A stretch of 64,000 nt of DNA, taken from positions 24,827-88,826 of the forward strand of contig NZ_JAQIIO010000011.1 in assembly GCF_027891095.1 (NCBI RefSeq), written 5' to 3'. A model generated the notes under the pieces. It worked only from the letters and a program-made list of their open reading frames with translations. It had not been told where the DNA came from and made no database searches. Below, piece by piece: positions 1 through 7,689 of the stretch. The stretch's first letter is position 1, and every line of letters begins with the position of its first letter. This DNA comes from Aliiroseovarius salicola (GTDB taxonomy: Bacteria; Pseudomonadota; Alphaproteobacteria; Rhodobacterales; Rhodobacteraceae). The translations under genes and the position numbers were made by a program.

Positions 1-2
1 CC

Positions 3-575
3 AATCCGGAAGGAGGCGCGATGGTCGGTTATGCCCGTACTGCGAAGATCGCTGCGGTGAACCCGCCTGAGGAACCGCCTGAGGTGATCAAGGCGCGGCG
101 AATGGATTATTACCGCCACATGTCCGAAGGACCGCGCCCGGCTGTGACGGTGGTCGAGGATGTGGATTACCCGAACTGCATCGGTGCCTATTGGGGTGAA
201 ATCAATACCAGTGTGCATAAGGGCTTTAGTATCAGTGGAGCATTGACCAACGGCGTTATGCGTGACCTTGGCGACCTGCCGGATAATTTTCCTGTAGTGG
301 CGGGCTCCATTGGCCCCTCGCATGGATTTGTGCATGTGAAAGAGATTGGCACGTCCGTTGAGATCTTCGGGCTCACGGTGAAAGATGGAGACCTTGTGCA
401 TGCCGACCGCCACGGTGCGCTGGTCATTCCACCAGAGGTCGTTCCCGCCTTGGAGGAAGCCATTATAAAACTGCTCGACACCGAAAAACTGGTGCTGGAC
501 CCGGCCCGCGAAGACGGGTTCGATTTCGAGGCGTTTGAGAAAGCTTGGGCTGCGTTTGAAGCTGCACGGACGTAA
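3..575 (+). CDS. RraA-family aldolase-like protein, 5' end outside the window
   Basis: The reading frame is open from the window edge, so the true start probably lies upstream. An internal ATG at 21 follows a good AGGAGG, but starting there would remove about 40 residues that RraA-family proteins (roughly 220-230 aa) normally carry. The family fold shows in the segment VHKGFSISGALTNGVMRDLGDL, in which the G-x2-TNG-x2-RD block matches the substrate and metal region of HMG/CHA aldolases, and in DGDLVHADRHGALVIP. Members act as 4-hydroxy-4-methyl-2-oxoglutarate/oxaloacetate aldolases or as RNase E inhibitors. The substrate here cannot be told from sequence. The next gene downstream is on the opposite strand. 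Confidence 0.8.
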   Translation, partial: NPEGGAMVGYARTAKIAAVNPPEEPPEVIKARRMDYYRHMSEGPRPAVTVVEDVDYPNCIGAYWGEINTSVHKGFSISGALTNGVMRDLGDLPDNFPVVAGSIGPSHGFVHVKEIGTSVEIFGLTVKDGDLVHADRHGALVIPPEVVPALEEAIIKLLDTEKLVLDPAREDGFDFEAFEKAWAAFEAART

Positions 576-790
576 AAGACTGATATTGGTCGCTCTCAAC
601 TACATGCTAACTCAACTGCATTTCGAAATCCAAAGGCGGGTGGCGATGAGTGATAACAACAACAAGAACCCTATCTCTAACCTTTGTGGTTCCCATTACT
701 CTCTCAAAAAACGGGGTGCGAATTACCCCCATGTGAGCGTGCCGAGAAAGGACCCGCAGGGGGTTGGTAGTTGCTTTCCGGTAAGCTCCA

Positions 791-1681
791 TCAAAATACC
801 ACGCCCGCATCTCGCAGCGCGGTCGCAGTCACCAATCCAGACCGAATCAGATGCCGCGCAAGTTGCGCCGAGATCGCTGCTTGGGGAATATACGCTCCCT
901 CCTTGAGTTTCTGTGCCCAGAAGTGTGCGACGTCGTCGAGCGTTTTTGCAGCAGGTTCGCCAACTGCTTTTGCAGGGAAATCCTCCCACCTCGCATTCTT
1001 CAACCAGTTGTCGGCGTATGCGAGGTACATCGGTTTATTCCCATCATTCTCTTCACGATAGCTTTTGGCGGCTTGCACAATCCGATGGGAATCAACTCCA
1101 CCCGACACGGCTTGATCAAAAAGTTTCCGGCATTGGCTTTCATTCCTCGTCCTTGGATGTGTCACCCAAAACTTAGAAAACCCATTCTCGTTTTGTGCGG
1201 CGGTCACGCCGTCAACACATGGTTTCTTTTCTGGTTCCTTTACAGGTTTAGTGTCCGGATTCTGGACCCGGCTAGATGTGGTTTTCGGACACGGCTTATG
1301 TTCATTTCCGGACTCGGTTCCGGGTTTGGAAACTGGACGGATTTTGCCATTTTTCGCCATCGTTTTTTGTTTTTTCGCGGATGGATCTACCCGGACAAAA
1401 CCTTCTTCGAAGGGGAAGAAATAGCGTGTGGTCTCCTGGCGCTTGGTCTCTTCATTCCACTGCGGTATCCGCGCAATCAATCCAGCCTCTTCCAGAAGGT
1501 TCAGGTTCTCATTTACTGTCGAGCGAGCGCCTACGCTCTCAGCGATATACCCTTGACTCGGGAAGCAGCCGTTAACCGTGTTGTGAGTATTTGCCAGTAC
1601 CAAGAGCAGAAGCTTTGGGCCAGATTTTAACTTATGCCGCTTTATCGCGGCAAAAGCCCAATCGGTTGCTTTGCGGCTCAT
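791..1681 (-). CDS. Helix-turn-helix protein of phage/plasmid replication type
   Basis: This is a 296 aa protein. The start is the ATG at 1681 (MSRKATDWAF); the longer frame uses a TTG with no ribosome site. Residues about 1-95 look like a winged helix: a conserved block around KLLLLVLANTHN, then a recognition part SQGYIAESVGARSTVNENL and EEAGLIAR. The middle (about 110-165) is a Lys/Pro/Thr-rich linker. The C-terminal third (WVTHPRTRNESQCRKLF and following) resembles the helical tail of DnaT/DnaD-like or phage replication proteins. The ATG overlaps the stop of a 65 aa upstream ORF (ATGA), which suggests coupling. The stretch is AT-richer than its surroundings, consistent with transfer from a phage or plasmid. 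The function is inferred only from this architecture. Confidence 0.7.
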   Translation of the reverse strand: MSRKATDWAFAAIKRHKLKSGPKLLLLVLANTHNTVNGCFPSQGYIAESVGARSTVNENLNLLEEAGLIARIPQWNEETKRQETTRYFFPFEEGFVRVDPSAKKQKTMAKNGKIRPVSKPGTESGNEHKPCPKTTSSRVQNPDTKPVKEPEKKPCVDGVTAAQNENGFSKFWVTHPRTRNESQCRKLFDQAVSGGVDSHRIVQAAKSYREENDGNKPMYLAYADNWLKNARWEDFPAKAVGEPAAKTLDDVAHFWAQKLKEGAYIPQAAISAQLARHLIRSGLVTATALRDAGVVF

Positions 1682-1875
1682 TGGGCCGCCCCCCAAATCG
1701 TGCCGACAAACATCGTTTGACGACGCTCACACTGCTGATATGAGTTGGAACTGAGAAAGATAAGTCTTGGTTTTCTTATCTCTGGCAGTCTTGGAACTTT
1801 CCACTCCAAGTATTTGGAAACTAATACTTCAAAGCGTCCTTCAGGGATCGCCATTATATCAAAGGTTTGCATCAA
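1678..1875 (-). CDS. Small 65 aa hypothetical protein coupled to the HTH gene
   Basis: This is a 65 aa frame whose TGA overlaps the ATG of the following helix-turn-helix gene. It contains a basic stretch (WKVPRLPEIRKPRL) and two cysteines near the end. I recognise no family. Codon use and composition are AT-rich like its neighbour. The coupling is the only support for it being real. The position would suit a small regulator or Cox/excisionase-like partner, but no motif shows that. Confidence 0.35.
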   Translation of the reverse strand: MMQTFDIMAIPEGRFEVLVSKYLEWKVPRLPEIRKPRLIFLSSNSYQQCERRQTMFVGTIWGAAQ

Positions 1876-1917
1876 AGCGCCCGAGGGTTTGGGCGCAATG
1901 ATGGTGTTTTGCTGAGG

Positions 1918-2661
1918 TCAGATAAATTCTGCCTTTGGTGCTGCTTCGGGCTTGGCGACGGCAAGCGCTTCGGTCAGGTCGACGCTGCGGTCGAACAGGG
2001 CGCGCCCGATGATTGTACCCGACACATGCGGAACATATTGGAGACGCGACACATCGTCGATGTCGTTGATTGTGCCGCGGGCAATCACCGGTGCATTTGC
2101 TTCGCCGGCGATCTGAGTGATCAGTGCGAGGGTGTCTTCGGCATCACCGATATCCGCGTCAATGTCGGTGATTACGATGGCGGCCAGGGGGTCGCCTTTG
2201 AACTTTTCCAGGAAACCTGAGGCATCAAAGGCGCTTTTGTTTTTCCAACCATCGCTGACAACTTTGCCTTCGTAAACGTCGACGGCCAACACAATCTGGT
2301 CTGGATGAAGTGATGCAGCTTCTTTCACCAGTTCGGGCTGATAGACCGCAAGCGACCCCAGAACAACGCGTGCGGCGCCGTGGTCGATCCATTCGGCAAT
2401 TCGTTCAAGCGTTTTCACGCCGCCACCAACCTGCACCGCTATGCCAACCGTGCGGATGATTTCACGGATCACTTCGTCGTTGCGGTGATCCCCCGACATC
2501 GCATCAAAATCGGTGATCTGAATGGCTTCGGCACCGGCTTCCGCATATTCCAGCGCGCGTTTTACCGGATCCACATGCCAGATTTGTGGCTCTTCCGTAC
2601 GTCCGCGAAACAGGCTGACACAGCGCCCGTCGAGCAGCTCGATCAGTGGGTAAATTTGCAT
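1918..2661 (-). CDS. HisA-like TIM-barrel protein, divergent paralog
   Basis: This is a 247 aa protein starting at an ATG preceded by GGGAG. It follows HisA (phosphoribosylformimino-AICAR isomerase) along its length: PLIELLDG at the N-terminus, QVGGGV near residue 77 as a phosphate loop, AVDVYEGK near 127, TDIDAD near 165 and IIGRALFD near 217. Several catalytic features differ from true HisA. The N-terminal catalytic Asp is Glu8, the usual TDISRDG loop is replaced by TDIDADIGD, and the usual SGG of the second phosphate loop is ARGTI. Asp128, matching the other catalytic Asp, is kept. No other his gene is nearby. It may be a functional paralog with another sugar-phosphate substrate rather than the histidine enzyme. 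Confidence 0.8.
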   Translation of the reverse strand: MQIYPLIELLDGRCVSLFRGRTEEPQIWHVDPVKRALEYAEAGAEAIQITDFDAMSGDHRNDEVIREIIRTVGIAVQVGGGVKTLERIAEWIDHGAARVVLGSLAVYQPELVKEAASLHPDQIVLAVDVYEGKVVSDGWKNKSAFDASGFLEKFKGDPLAAIVITDIDADIGDAEDTLALITQIAGEANAPVIARGTINDIDDVSRLQYVPHVSGTIIGRALFDRSVDLTEALAVAKPEAAPKAEFI

Positions 2662-2909
2662 TTGGATCTCCCTTTCCATTTGGCACTTGTGTTCCAAGCC
2701 ACAGCAGGCGCGATTTCCGTCCGGTCGTCGGATTTGGAAACGACACGAAATGTGCGGAAACAGACGGACACGCGCAGAAAAGGCTGCAGGGATGTCAGTA
2801 TAGCACATGAAGGGGCACAGGCGGGGACCGTCAACCAAGGAGTGATTCTCGGTCAGCCTAGCGTTATGGGCACCAATTCTTCTCGGATCTGTAATCCGGG
2901 TTGAGAGGG

Positions 2910-3704
2910 TCATACGTGCTTGCAGATCTCCAGAAACTCCGAGATGGCAGCCGCGTAGGCTTCGGGCTGCTCAACCGGGCCCATGTGACCTGATTTGCGG
3001 ATCAGCTTGAAATGTGTCCCCGGGATGAGGTCGGCCAATTCGCGTACGAGATCGGCGGGGGTCGAGCCATCTTCGCTGCCTGCCGTGACAAGTGTGGGCA
3101 GGGTCAGCCGTGCGGTGCTTTCATAAAGGTCGGTGTCTGCAATTGCCGCCATGCAGCCGAGGTAACCTGCCTCTGGCGTAGCCCTCATGATCTCAGCAGC
3201 ATTCAGTATAAGCTCAGGGCGATCACGGTGGGTTGCGCGCGCAAACCAGCGCTGCATGTTGGGGCCGACCAATGCCTCCACACCTTCTTTGCGCACGATA
3301 TCCACCCGCTCTTCCCAGATGGCGGGCGTTGCGATTTTCACCGCGGTGTTGGATAGGATCAGCGCGCGGACAAGATCCTTGCGTTCTGCGGCCAGACCCT
3401 GCGCGATGATGCCACCAATTGAAATGCCGACAAGGGCGCTGTCTTTTACCCCAAAACGGTCGAGTGCCGCGGCTGCATCTTTAACCAGATCCCCCATTGG
3501 ATAGGGGCCGTCAGGGCAGGGGCTTTGCCCATGTCCACGCATATCCATACGGATCACCCGCAGGTCATTTGGCAGATAGGGTAGCACGGCATCCCACATG
3601 GTCAGATCTGCTCCGAGAGCATGGGCGAAGACCAAGGCAGGGGCATCGTGCGGCCCCTCGTCCACCACATGCAAGCGGACGGGGTCTTCTCCTGGCAGGA
3701 TCAT
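2910..3704 (-). CDS. Alpha/beta hydrolase, 3-oxoadipate enol-lactonase-like
   Basis: This is a 264 aa alpha/beta hydrolase: oxyanion region VFAHALGADLTMWD, nucleophile elbow GISIGG (Ser about residue 95), an acid in the AGSEDGSTP segment and the catalytic His in KSGHMGPVEQ. Overall it resembles PcaD-type 3-oxoadipate enol-lactonases, which open a lactone in the beta-ketoadipate pathway. No other pca gene lies in the window, so the substrate is uncertain. Its ATG overlaps the stop of the endonuclease-family gene by 4 nt. It is the last gene of a four-gene overlapping run on the minus strand. Confidence 0.8.
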   Translation of the reverse strand: MILPGEDPVRLHVVDEGPHDAPALVFAHALGADLTMWDAVLPYLPNDLRVIRMDMRGHGQSPCPDGPYPMGDLVKDAAAALDRFGVKDSALVGISIGGIIAQGLAAERKDLVRALILSNTAVKIATPAIWEERVDIVRKEGVEALVGPNMQRWFARATHRDRPELILNAAEIMRATPEAGYLGCMAAIADTDLYESTARLTLPTLVTAGSEDGSTPADLVRELADLIPGTHFKLIRKSGHMGPVEQPEAYAAAISEFLEICKHV

Positions 3705-4897
3705 TTGCCACCCCGAAGGGTCAGATGTGCCATGATCTGCCCGTGGTCAGAGGCGAGTTTGTTGTAGGGCGCTTCTGGGTGCGAGCCATCGGTGATGTGA
3801 TCATTCAGCACACTGAAATAGGTCATATCCGCGATGCGATCCCGGTTGTCAGGGTGGAAATCCCGGCTGAGGAAGATCTGGTCGATGCTTTCAAAAACGC
3901 CCCCAAAGCTGGCGGTATAAACCATGTCGCGCAGAGATTTTCGCACAAAGAGCTTCTCAGCTGAATGCAGGCGTACTTTTTCGACCGCTGCAGTGATCTG
4001 TGCGTTTTCCTTGATGGAATAGCGATCGCTCGGGCTTTTCGCATCATGGCGCAGCATCCAGGAATAGTTTTTGAACGGCACCTCACCCGAGATGATCTCG
4101 GAACTCACCGCATGTTCGCCGTCGTTGAAATCACCCAGAACCACCACCGGATTGCCTGCCTCGATCTCTTCAACCACCAGTTTGCGCAGAACCCAGGCTT
4201 CGGTCATGCGCCGCATGGCAGAGCGCGCCGCACCCAGAGCGCGGGCGACAGGGTCATAGGTGGTCAGGTCGGCTTCTGGGGCAAACTCCGCACCTTCGGG
4301 CCGCAGAAATTCGCCGAGTTTTGATTTCAGGTGGCAGTTGAAAAGCGTGATCACCTTCCGGTCGTCGCCCTCACCGATCGGGATCCGCACTTTCAGGATC
4401 GGACGCGACAGGCGTGACAGGCGATACTCCCCTCCGTCTCCGGAAAAGAAAATGACAATCGGGGTTTCAAGATCCTGAATGATCTCAGGTGCGCCCACAA
4501 AGCCAAATCGCGACAAGACAGCCAAACCCGGTCTGCGTTTGCCGGGCGCACCGTCATTTGCATTGGGGGCAAAGGCGATGTGATCAATGCCCCAGGGTTC
4601 GACCTCGAGCTTTCGGAAAATCGCTTTGCGGTGATAACGCTTGGATCGATCCGGGATGGTGGCCGCGTTGAGTGCCGATGCCCTCCGGTTGGCTTCCTTC
4701 ACCACATCCAGCAATGCGTCTTCTTCAAAAACCTCCTGAAAGCCGATCACGTCAGCATCCAGCGACAACATCTGGTCCGCCATCCAATCCCGTTTCCAGG
4801 CGTATTCTTCAGGCGTGTAGGACATGAACTGGTAATACTCCTGATCAGCCCCGATCAGGTTTTTCACGTTGAACGAAGAAATGGTAAAATCACTCAT
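3701..4897 (-). CDS. Endonuclease/exonuclease/phosphatase family protein
   Basis: This 398 aa protein has the hallmarks of the metal-dependent EEP fold: SSFNVKNL at the N-terminus (Asn), DVIGFQEVFEED (metal-binding Glu, about residue 55), FNCHLKSK (catalytic His), VVLGDFNDGEHAV (Asp/Asn pair) and ASDHGQIMAHL at the C-terminus (Asp-His). Family members cleave nucleic acids, phospholipids or inositol phosphates, and the sequence does not say which. No signal peptide is visible, so it is probably cytoplasmic. Both ends overlap neighbours by 4 nt (ATGA), so it is almost certainly co-translated with the dehydratase before it and the lactonase-like gene after it. Confidence 0.85.
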   Translation of the reverse strand: MSDFTISSFNVKNLIGADQEYYQFMSYTPEEYAWKRDWMADQMLSLDADVIGFQEVFEEDALLDVVKEANRRASALNAATIPDRSKRYHRKAIFRKLEVEPWGIDHIAFAPNANDGAPGKRRPGLAVLSRFGFVGAPEIIQDLETPIVIFFSGDGGEYRLSRLSRPILKVRIPIGEGDDRKVITLFNCHLKSKLGEFLRPEGAEFAPEADLTTYDPVARALGAARSAMRRMTEAWVLRKLVVEEIEAGNPVVVLGDFNDGEHAVSSEIISGEVPFKNYSWMLRHDAKSPSDRYSIKENAQITAAVEKVRLHSAEKLFVRKSLRDMVYTASFGGVFESIDQIFLSRDFHPDNRDRIADMTYFSVLNDHITDGSHPEAPYNKLASDHGQIMAHLTLRGGK

Positions 4898-5868
4898 GAC
4901 AAGTCTTCCTTTAGGGCCCGCTGAAATACAGGCATATCTACATTGCCGCCGGTGGCCACGACAATAACGGTTTCACCTTGGAAGGTCTGAGGTTGAAACA
5001 ACGCTGCTGCAAGCGCCGCAGCCCCTCCCGGTTCCACGACGATCTTCAACCTCTGCCACGCCAGCGCCATTGCACGCAGGCAATCATCTTCACTGACCAC
5101 AAGGCCGGGGCCACACAAGCGCTGCATGATGGGCAAGGTGATATGCCCCGGGCTGGGGGTGATGATGGCATCGCAGAGCGAGCCCGCAGTTCGTTCATTG
5201 CGCTGCACCTCTCCGGTGGCAAGAGAGCGGGCCACGTCGTCAAATCCCTCCGGCTCCACCGGATGCACGCGCATCTCCGGCGCCTCTGCTTCCAGAGCCA
5301 ATGCCACCCCAGAGGTCAGACCACCTCCGCCGCAGGGCACCAGAACGGACGCCAAATGTACTCCCAGTGCCGCTGCATCCTCGGCGATCTCAAGCCCCAC
5401 AGTGCCTTGCCCAGCGATCACCTGAGGCTCATCAAATGGCTTGATCAGAGTGAGGCCCCGCGTTGCCGCAAGCTCTGCCCCAATCGCATCCCGGTCCTCA
5501 TTCGCACGGTCGTAAAGCACAACTTCGGCCCCTAGGGCGCGGGTATTTTCGATTTTTAGCTCCGGCGCGTCCGATGGCATGATAATCACCGCGCTGGTCC
5601 CAAATTCCCGAGCTGCCAGCGCCACCCCTTGCGCATGGTTGCCAGAGGAAAAGGCGATCACCCCTCGCTGGCAGGTCTCATCATCAAGCGCTGAAAGTGC
5701 AGCACGCGCGCCCCGATATTTAAAGCTGCCGGTATGTTGCAGGCATTCCGGTTTAACCAAAACCTGACGTCCGGCGATCTCGTCCAGAAAGGGCGAAGAC
5801 AACAGTGGCGTGCGTCTCGCGTGCCTCCTGAGCCTTTGTTCGGCGGCGCGGATCATTTCAATATTCAT
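4894..5868 (-). CDS. Threonine/serine dehydratase, PLP-dependent
   Basis: The chosen start is the ATG at 5868 (MNIEMIRAAEQ), giving 324 aa; the longer frame reads into the preceding gene. The PLP Lys lies in the motif TGSFKYRGA, the substrate loop is SSGNHAQG, and the glycine phosphate-binding loop is CGGGGLTSG. There is no C-terminal ACT domain. It is therefore the short type seen in catabolic threonine dehydratases, serine racemases and hydroxyaspartate dehydratases, which deaminate a hydroxy amino acid to a 2-oxo acid. It overlaps the upstream hydrolase by 11 nt and the downstream endonuclease-family gene by 4 nt. Confidence 0.88.
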   Translation of the reverse strand: MNIEMIRAAEQRLRRHARRTPLLSSPFLDEIAGRQVLVKPECLQHTGSFKYRGARAALSALDDETCQRGVIAFSSGNHAQGVALAAREFGTSAVIIMPSDAPELKIENTRALGAEVVLYDRANEDRDAIGAELAATRGLTLIKPFDEPQVIAGQGTVGLEIAEDAAALGVHLASVLVPCGGGGLTSGVALALEAEAPEMRVHPVEPEGFDDVARSLATGEVQRNERTAGSLCDAIITPSPGHITLPIMQRLCGPGLVVSEDDCLRAMALAWQRLKIVVEPGGAAALAAALFQPQTFQGETVIVVATGGNVDMPVFQRALKEDLS

Positions 5869-6691
5869 GGCAAATATCCAACCAGGAGTGGATGACAGCA
5901 AGAGCCTCCGGTTCATCCAGAAACGGCACATGGCCCCGGTCCGCCACCTTGGCATAGCGCAGATCGGGGTTGCGGGATTGCATCTTGGAAACTGTGGTGT
6001 CTGTGAGCAGATCTGAATTTGCCCCGTGGATCAGCGCCAAAGGCAATCCCTTGAAGGCATCGTAGAACGGCCAGAGATCCGGCATCGGCTGTGCTCCGGC
6101 CTCCTCCACGGCGGTTCGTAGCGCCGGATCATAGCGGTTCTCCCATTTCCCGTTCAGGTCTTCATAGAGATAGGAAACCTCTTCCTCCCAGCGCGCATCC
6201 GGCACATTGTGAAACCCCGCTTGCTCCATTGCGGCCTTGCGCATTGCCACAATCGACCCAAAGGCACGCCAGGATGGGCGGCGTCCCAGATAGGACATGA
6301 TATAAGTCAGCCCCAGTGGATCGAGATCCGGGCCAATGTCATTCAAGCAGACACCAATCAACCGGTCTTTCACCGTGGCCGCCAACCCCATCGCAATCAA
6401 CCCTCCGCGCGAGGTGCCGAGGATCGCCGCGCGTTCCAGACCCAAATGATCCATCAGCGTAAGGGCATCCTGTGCTTCCTGCGGGATGGTGTAGGTTGAA
6501 TGTGGGGCCCGATCCGAGTGCCCCCGTCCGCGATAATCCATGCGGATCAGGCGTACGCCCTTCAGATGCGGGGCCACGAAGTTGAAATCATTGGAATTGC
6601 GTGTCAGCCCCGACAGCGCCAAGACCGGCAGCCCCTCCCCTTCATCGCGATAGGCAATCTTCACCCCATCTGCTGCGACAAACTTCTGCAT
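5858..6691 (-). CDS. Alpha/beta hydrolase
   Basis: This is a 277 aa protein. The start at 6691 (MQKFVAADGVKIAYRDEG) is supported by GGAGG six bases upstream, whereas the longer frame has no such site. Features are LSGLTRNSNDF (oxyanion loop), RGRGHSDRA, nucleophile elbow GTSRGG, an acid loop in IHGANSDLLTD and His in DRGHVPFLDEPEA. It belongs to the broad esterase/lactonase/haloalkane dehalogenase group, and the substrate is unknown. It heads the overlapping run of four minus-strand genes that ends with a second alpha/beta hydrolase. Confidence 0.82.
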   Translation of the reverse strand: MQKFVAADGVKIAYRDEGEGLPVLALSGLTRNSNDFNFVAPHLKGVRLIRMDYRGRGHSDRAPHSTYTIPQEAQDALTLMDHLGLERAAILGTSRGGLIAMGLAATVKDRLIGVCLNDIGPDLDPLGLTYIMSYLGRRPSWRAFGSIVAMRKAAMEQAGFHNVPDARWEEEVSYLYEDLNGKWENRYDPALRTAVEEAGAQPMPDLWPFYDAFKGLPLALIHGANSDLLTDTTVSKMQSRNPDLRYAKVADRGHVPFLDEPEALAVIHSWLDICHEY

Positions 6692-6823
6692 CCATACCTC
6701 CAATTGCTTTTCCGGCAAGAAAGCACGGAACATGCCGAGGGTCCACACTCCTCATTTTCTGCCGAGAAATGTCCTGGAGTGAATTGACCGCAGGGGCGAA
6801 GACGGGCGGGCGCAGCTTGCAAT

Positions 6824-6850
6824 AAAAAAAGGCCGCCCAAGGGCAGCCTT
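6824..6850 (-). terminator. Intrinsic terminator of fabI
   Basis: Read on the minus strand, an AAGGCTGCCC/GGGCGGCCTT stem with a two-base loop and one G-T pair is followed by a run of seven T. It lies 24 nt after the fabI stop and closes the fabA-fabB-fabI unit. Confidence 0.85.
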
Positions 6851-6873
6851 TCATGATCACGTATCTTGCGAGA

Positions 6874-7662
6874 TTACAGATTGTCCGGCTGCGGCATACC
6901 CAGCACATGGAACCCGCTGTCCACGGTAATGATCTCTCCAGTGGTGCAATTGCCGTAATCCGAAGCAAGATACACTGCGGTGCCGCCCACAGCCTCTAGG
7001 GTCGCGTTCTGACGCAAGGGAGCGTTCTGTTCGGTGTGGCGAAATGTTTTTCGTGCTCCGCCGATCGCGGCCCCGGCAAGCGTTTTCATCGGACCGGGCG
7101 AAATGGCGTTCACGCGGATCCGGTCCGGTCCGAGGTCGTTGGCCAGATAACGCACAGACGCTTCAAGTGCTGCCTTGGCAACACCCATGACGTTGTAAAA
7201 CGGTGTCACCCGGTTCGAACCACCATAGGTGAGCGTCAGGATCGTGCCGCCATCGGTCATCTTCGGGGCCACCCGTCGAGCCACCTCGATCAGCGAATAG
7301 CAGCTGATATCCATCGAGTTCTTGAAGTTTGCCCGCGAGGTGTCGACGAACCGGCCCGCCAGTTCGTTCTTGTCGGAGTAAGCAATGGCATGCACGACGA
7401 AATCGATGCTGTCCCATTTAGAAAACAGATCGTCGAACCCTTTGTCCAGCGCGGCATCATCCGTCACATCCATGTCGACCAGCAGGTCCGAACCGACACT
7501 GGCCGCCAGTGGGGCTACCCGCCCACCAAACGCGTCGCCCTGATAGCTGAAAGCAAGCTCCGCACCTTCATTGGCCATCGCCTGCGCAATGCCCCACGCA
7601 ATCGAGCGTTGGTTGGCAACCCCCATGATGAGGCCCCGTTTCCCTTGCATCAGTCCTGCCAT
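6874..7662 (-). CDS. fabI: Enoyl-[acyl-carrier-protein] reductase (NADH)
   Basis: This 262 aa short-chain dehydrogenase catalyses the last reduction of each fatty acid elongation cycle. The divergent FabI signature is clear: GVANQRSIAWGIA for NADH binding, and a catalytic set of Tyr146, Tyr156 and Lys163 in LTYGGSNRV and FYNVMGVAKAAL, at the same numbering as in E. coli. The residue aligned with E. coli Gly93 appears to be Ala (HAIAYSD), a position that matters for diazaborine and triclosan binding. I infer this from a hand alignment. It is third in the minus-strand fabA-fabB-fabI run, 27 nt after fabB, and is followed by a strong terminator. Confidence 0.97.
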   Translation of the reverse strand: MAGLMQGKRGLIMGVANQRSIAWGIAQAMANEGAELAFSYQGDAFGGRVAPLAASVGSDLLVDMDVTDDAALDKGFDDLFSKWDSIDFVVHAIAYSDKNELAGRFVDTSRANFKNSMDISCYSLIEVARRVAPKMTDGGTILTLTYGGSNRVTPFYNVMGVAKAALEASVRYLANDLGPDRIRVNAISPGPMKTLAGAAIGGARKTFRHTEQNAPLRQNATLEAVGGTAVYLASDYGNCTTGEIITVDSGFHVLGMPQPDNL

Positions 7663-7689
7663 GTCACGTCCTCAATCTAATGTCTGAAA

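Noticed and set aside
646..906. Possible 86 aa plus-strand protein starting MSDNNNKNP
   Set aside because: Its second half is antisense to the HTH gene, the ribosome site is weak, and no family is recognised.
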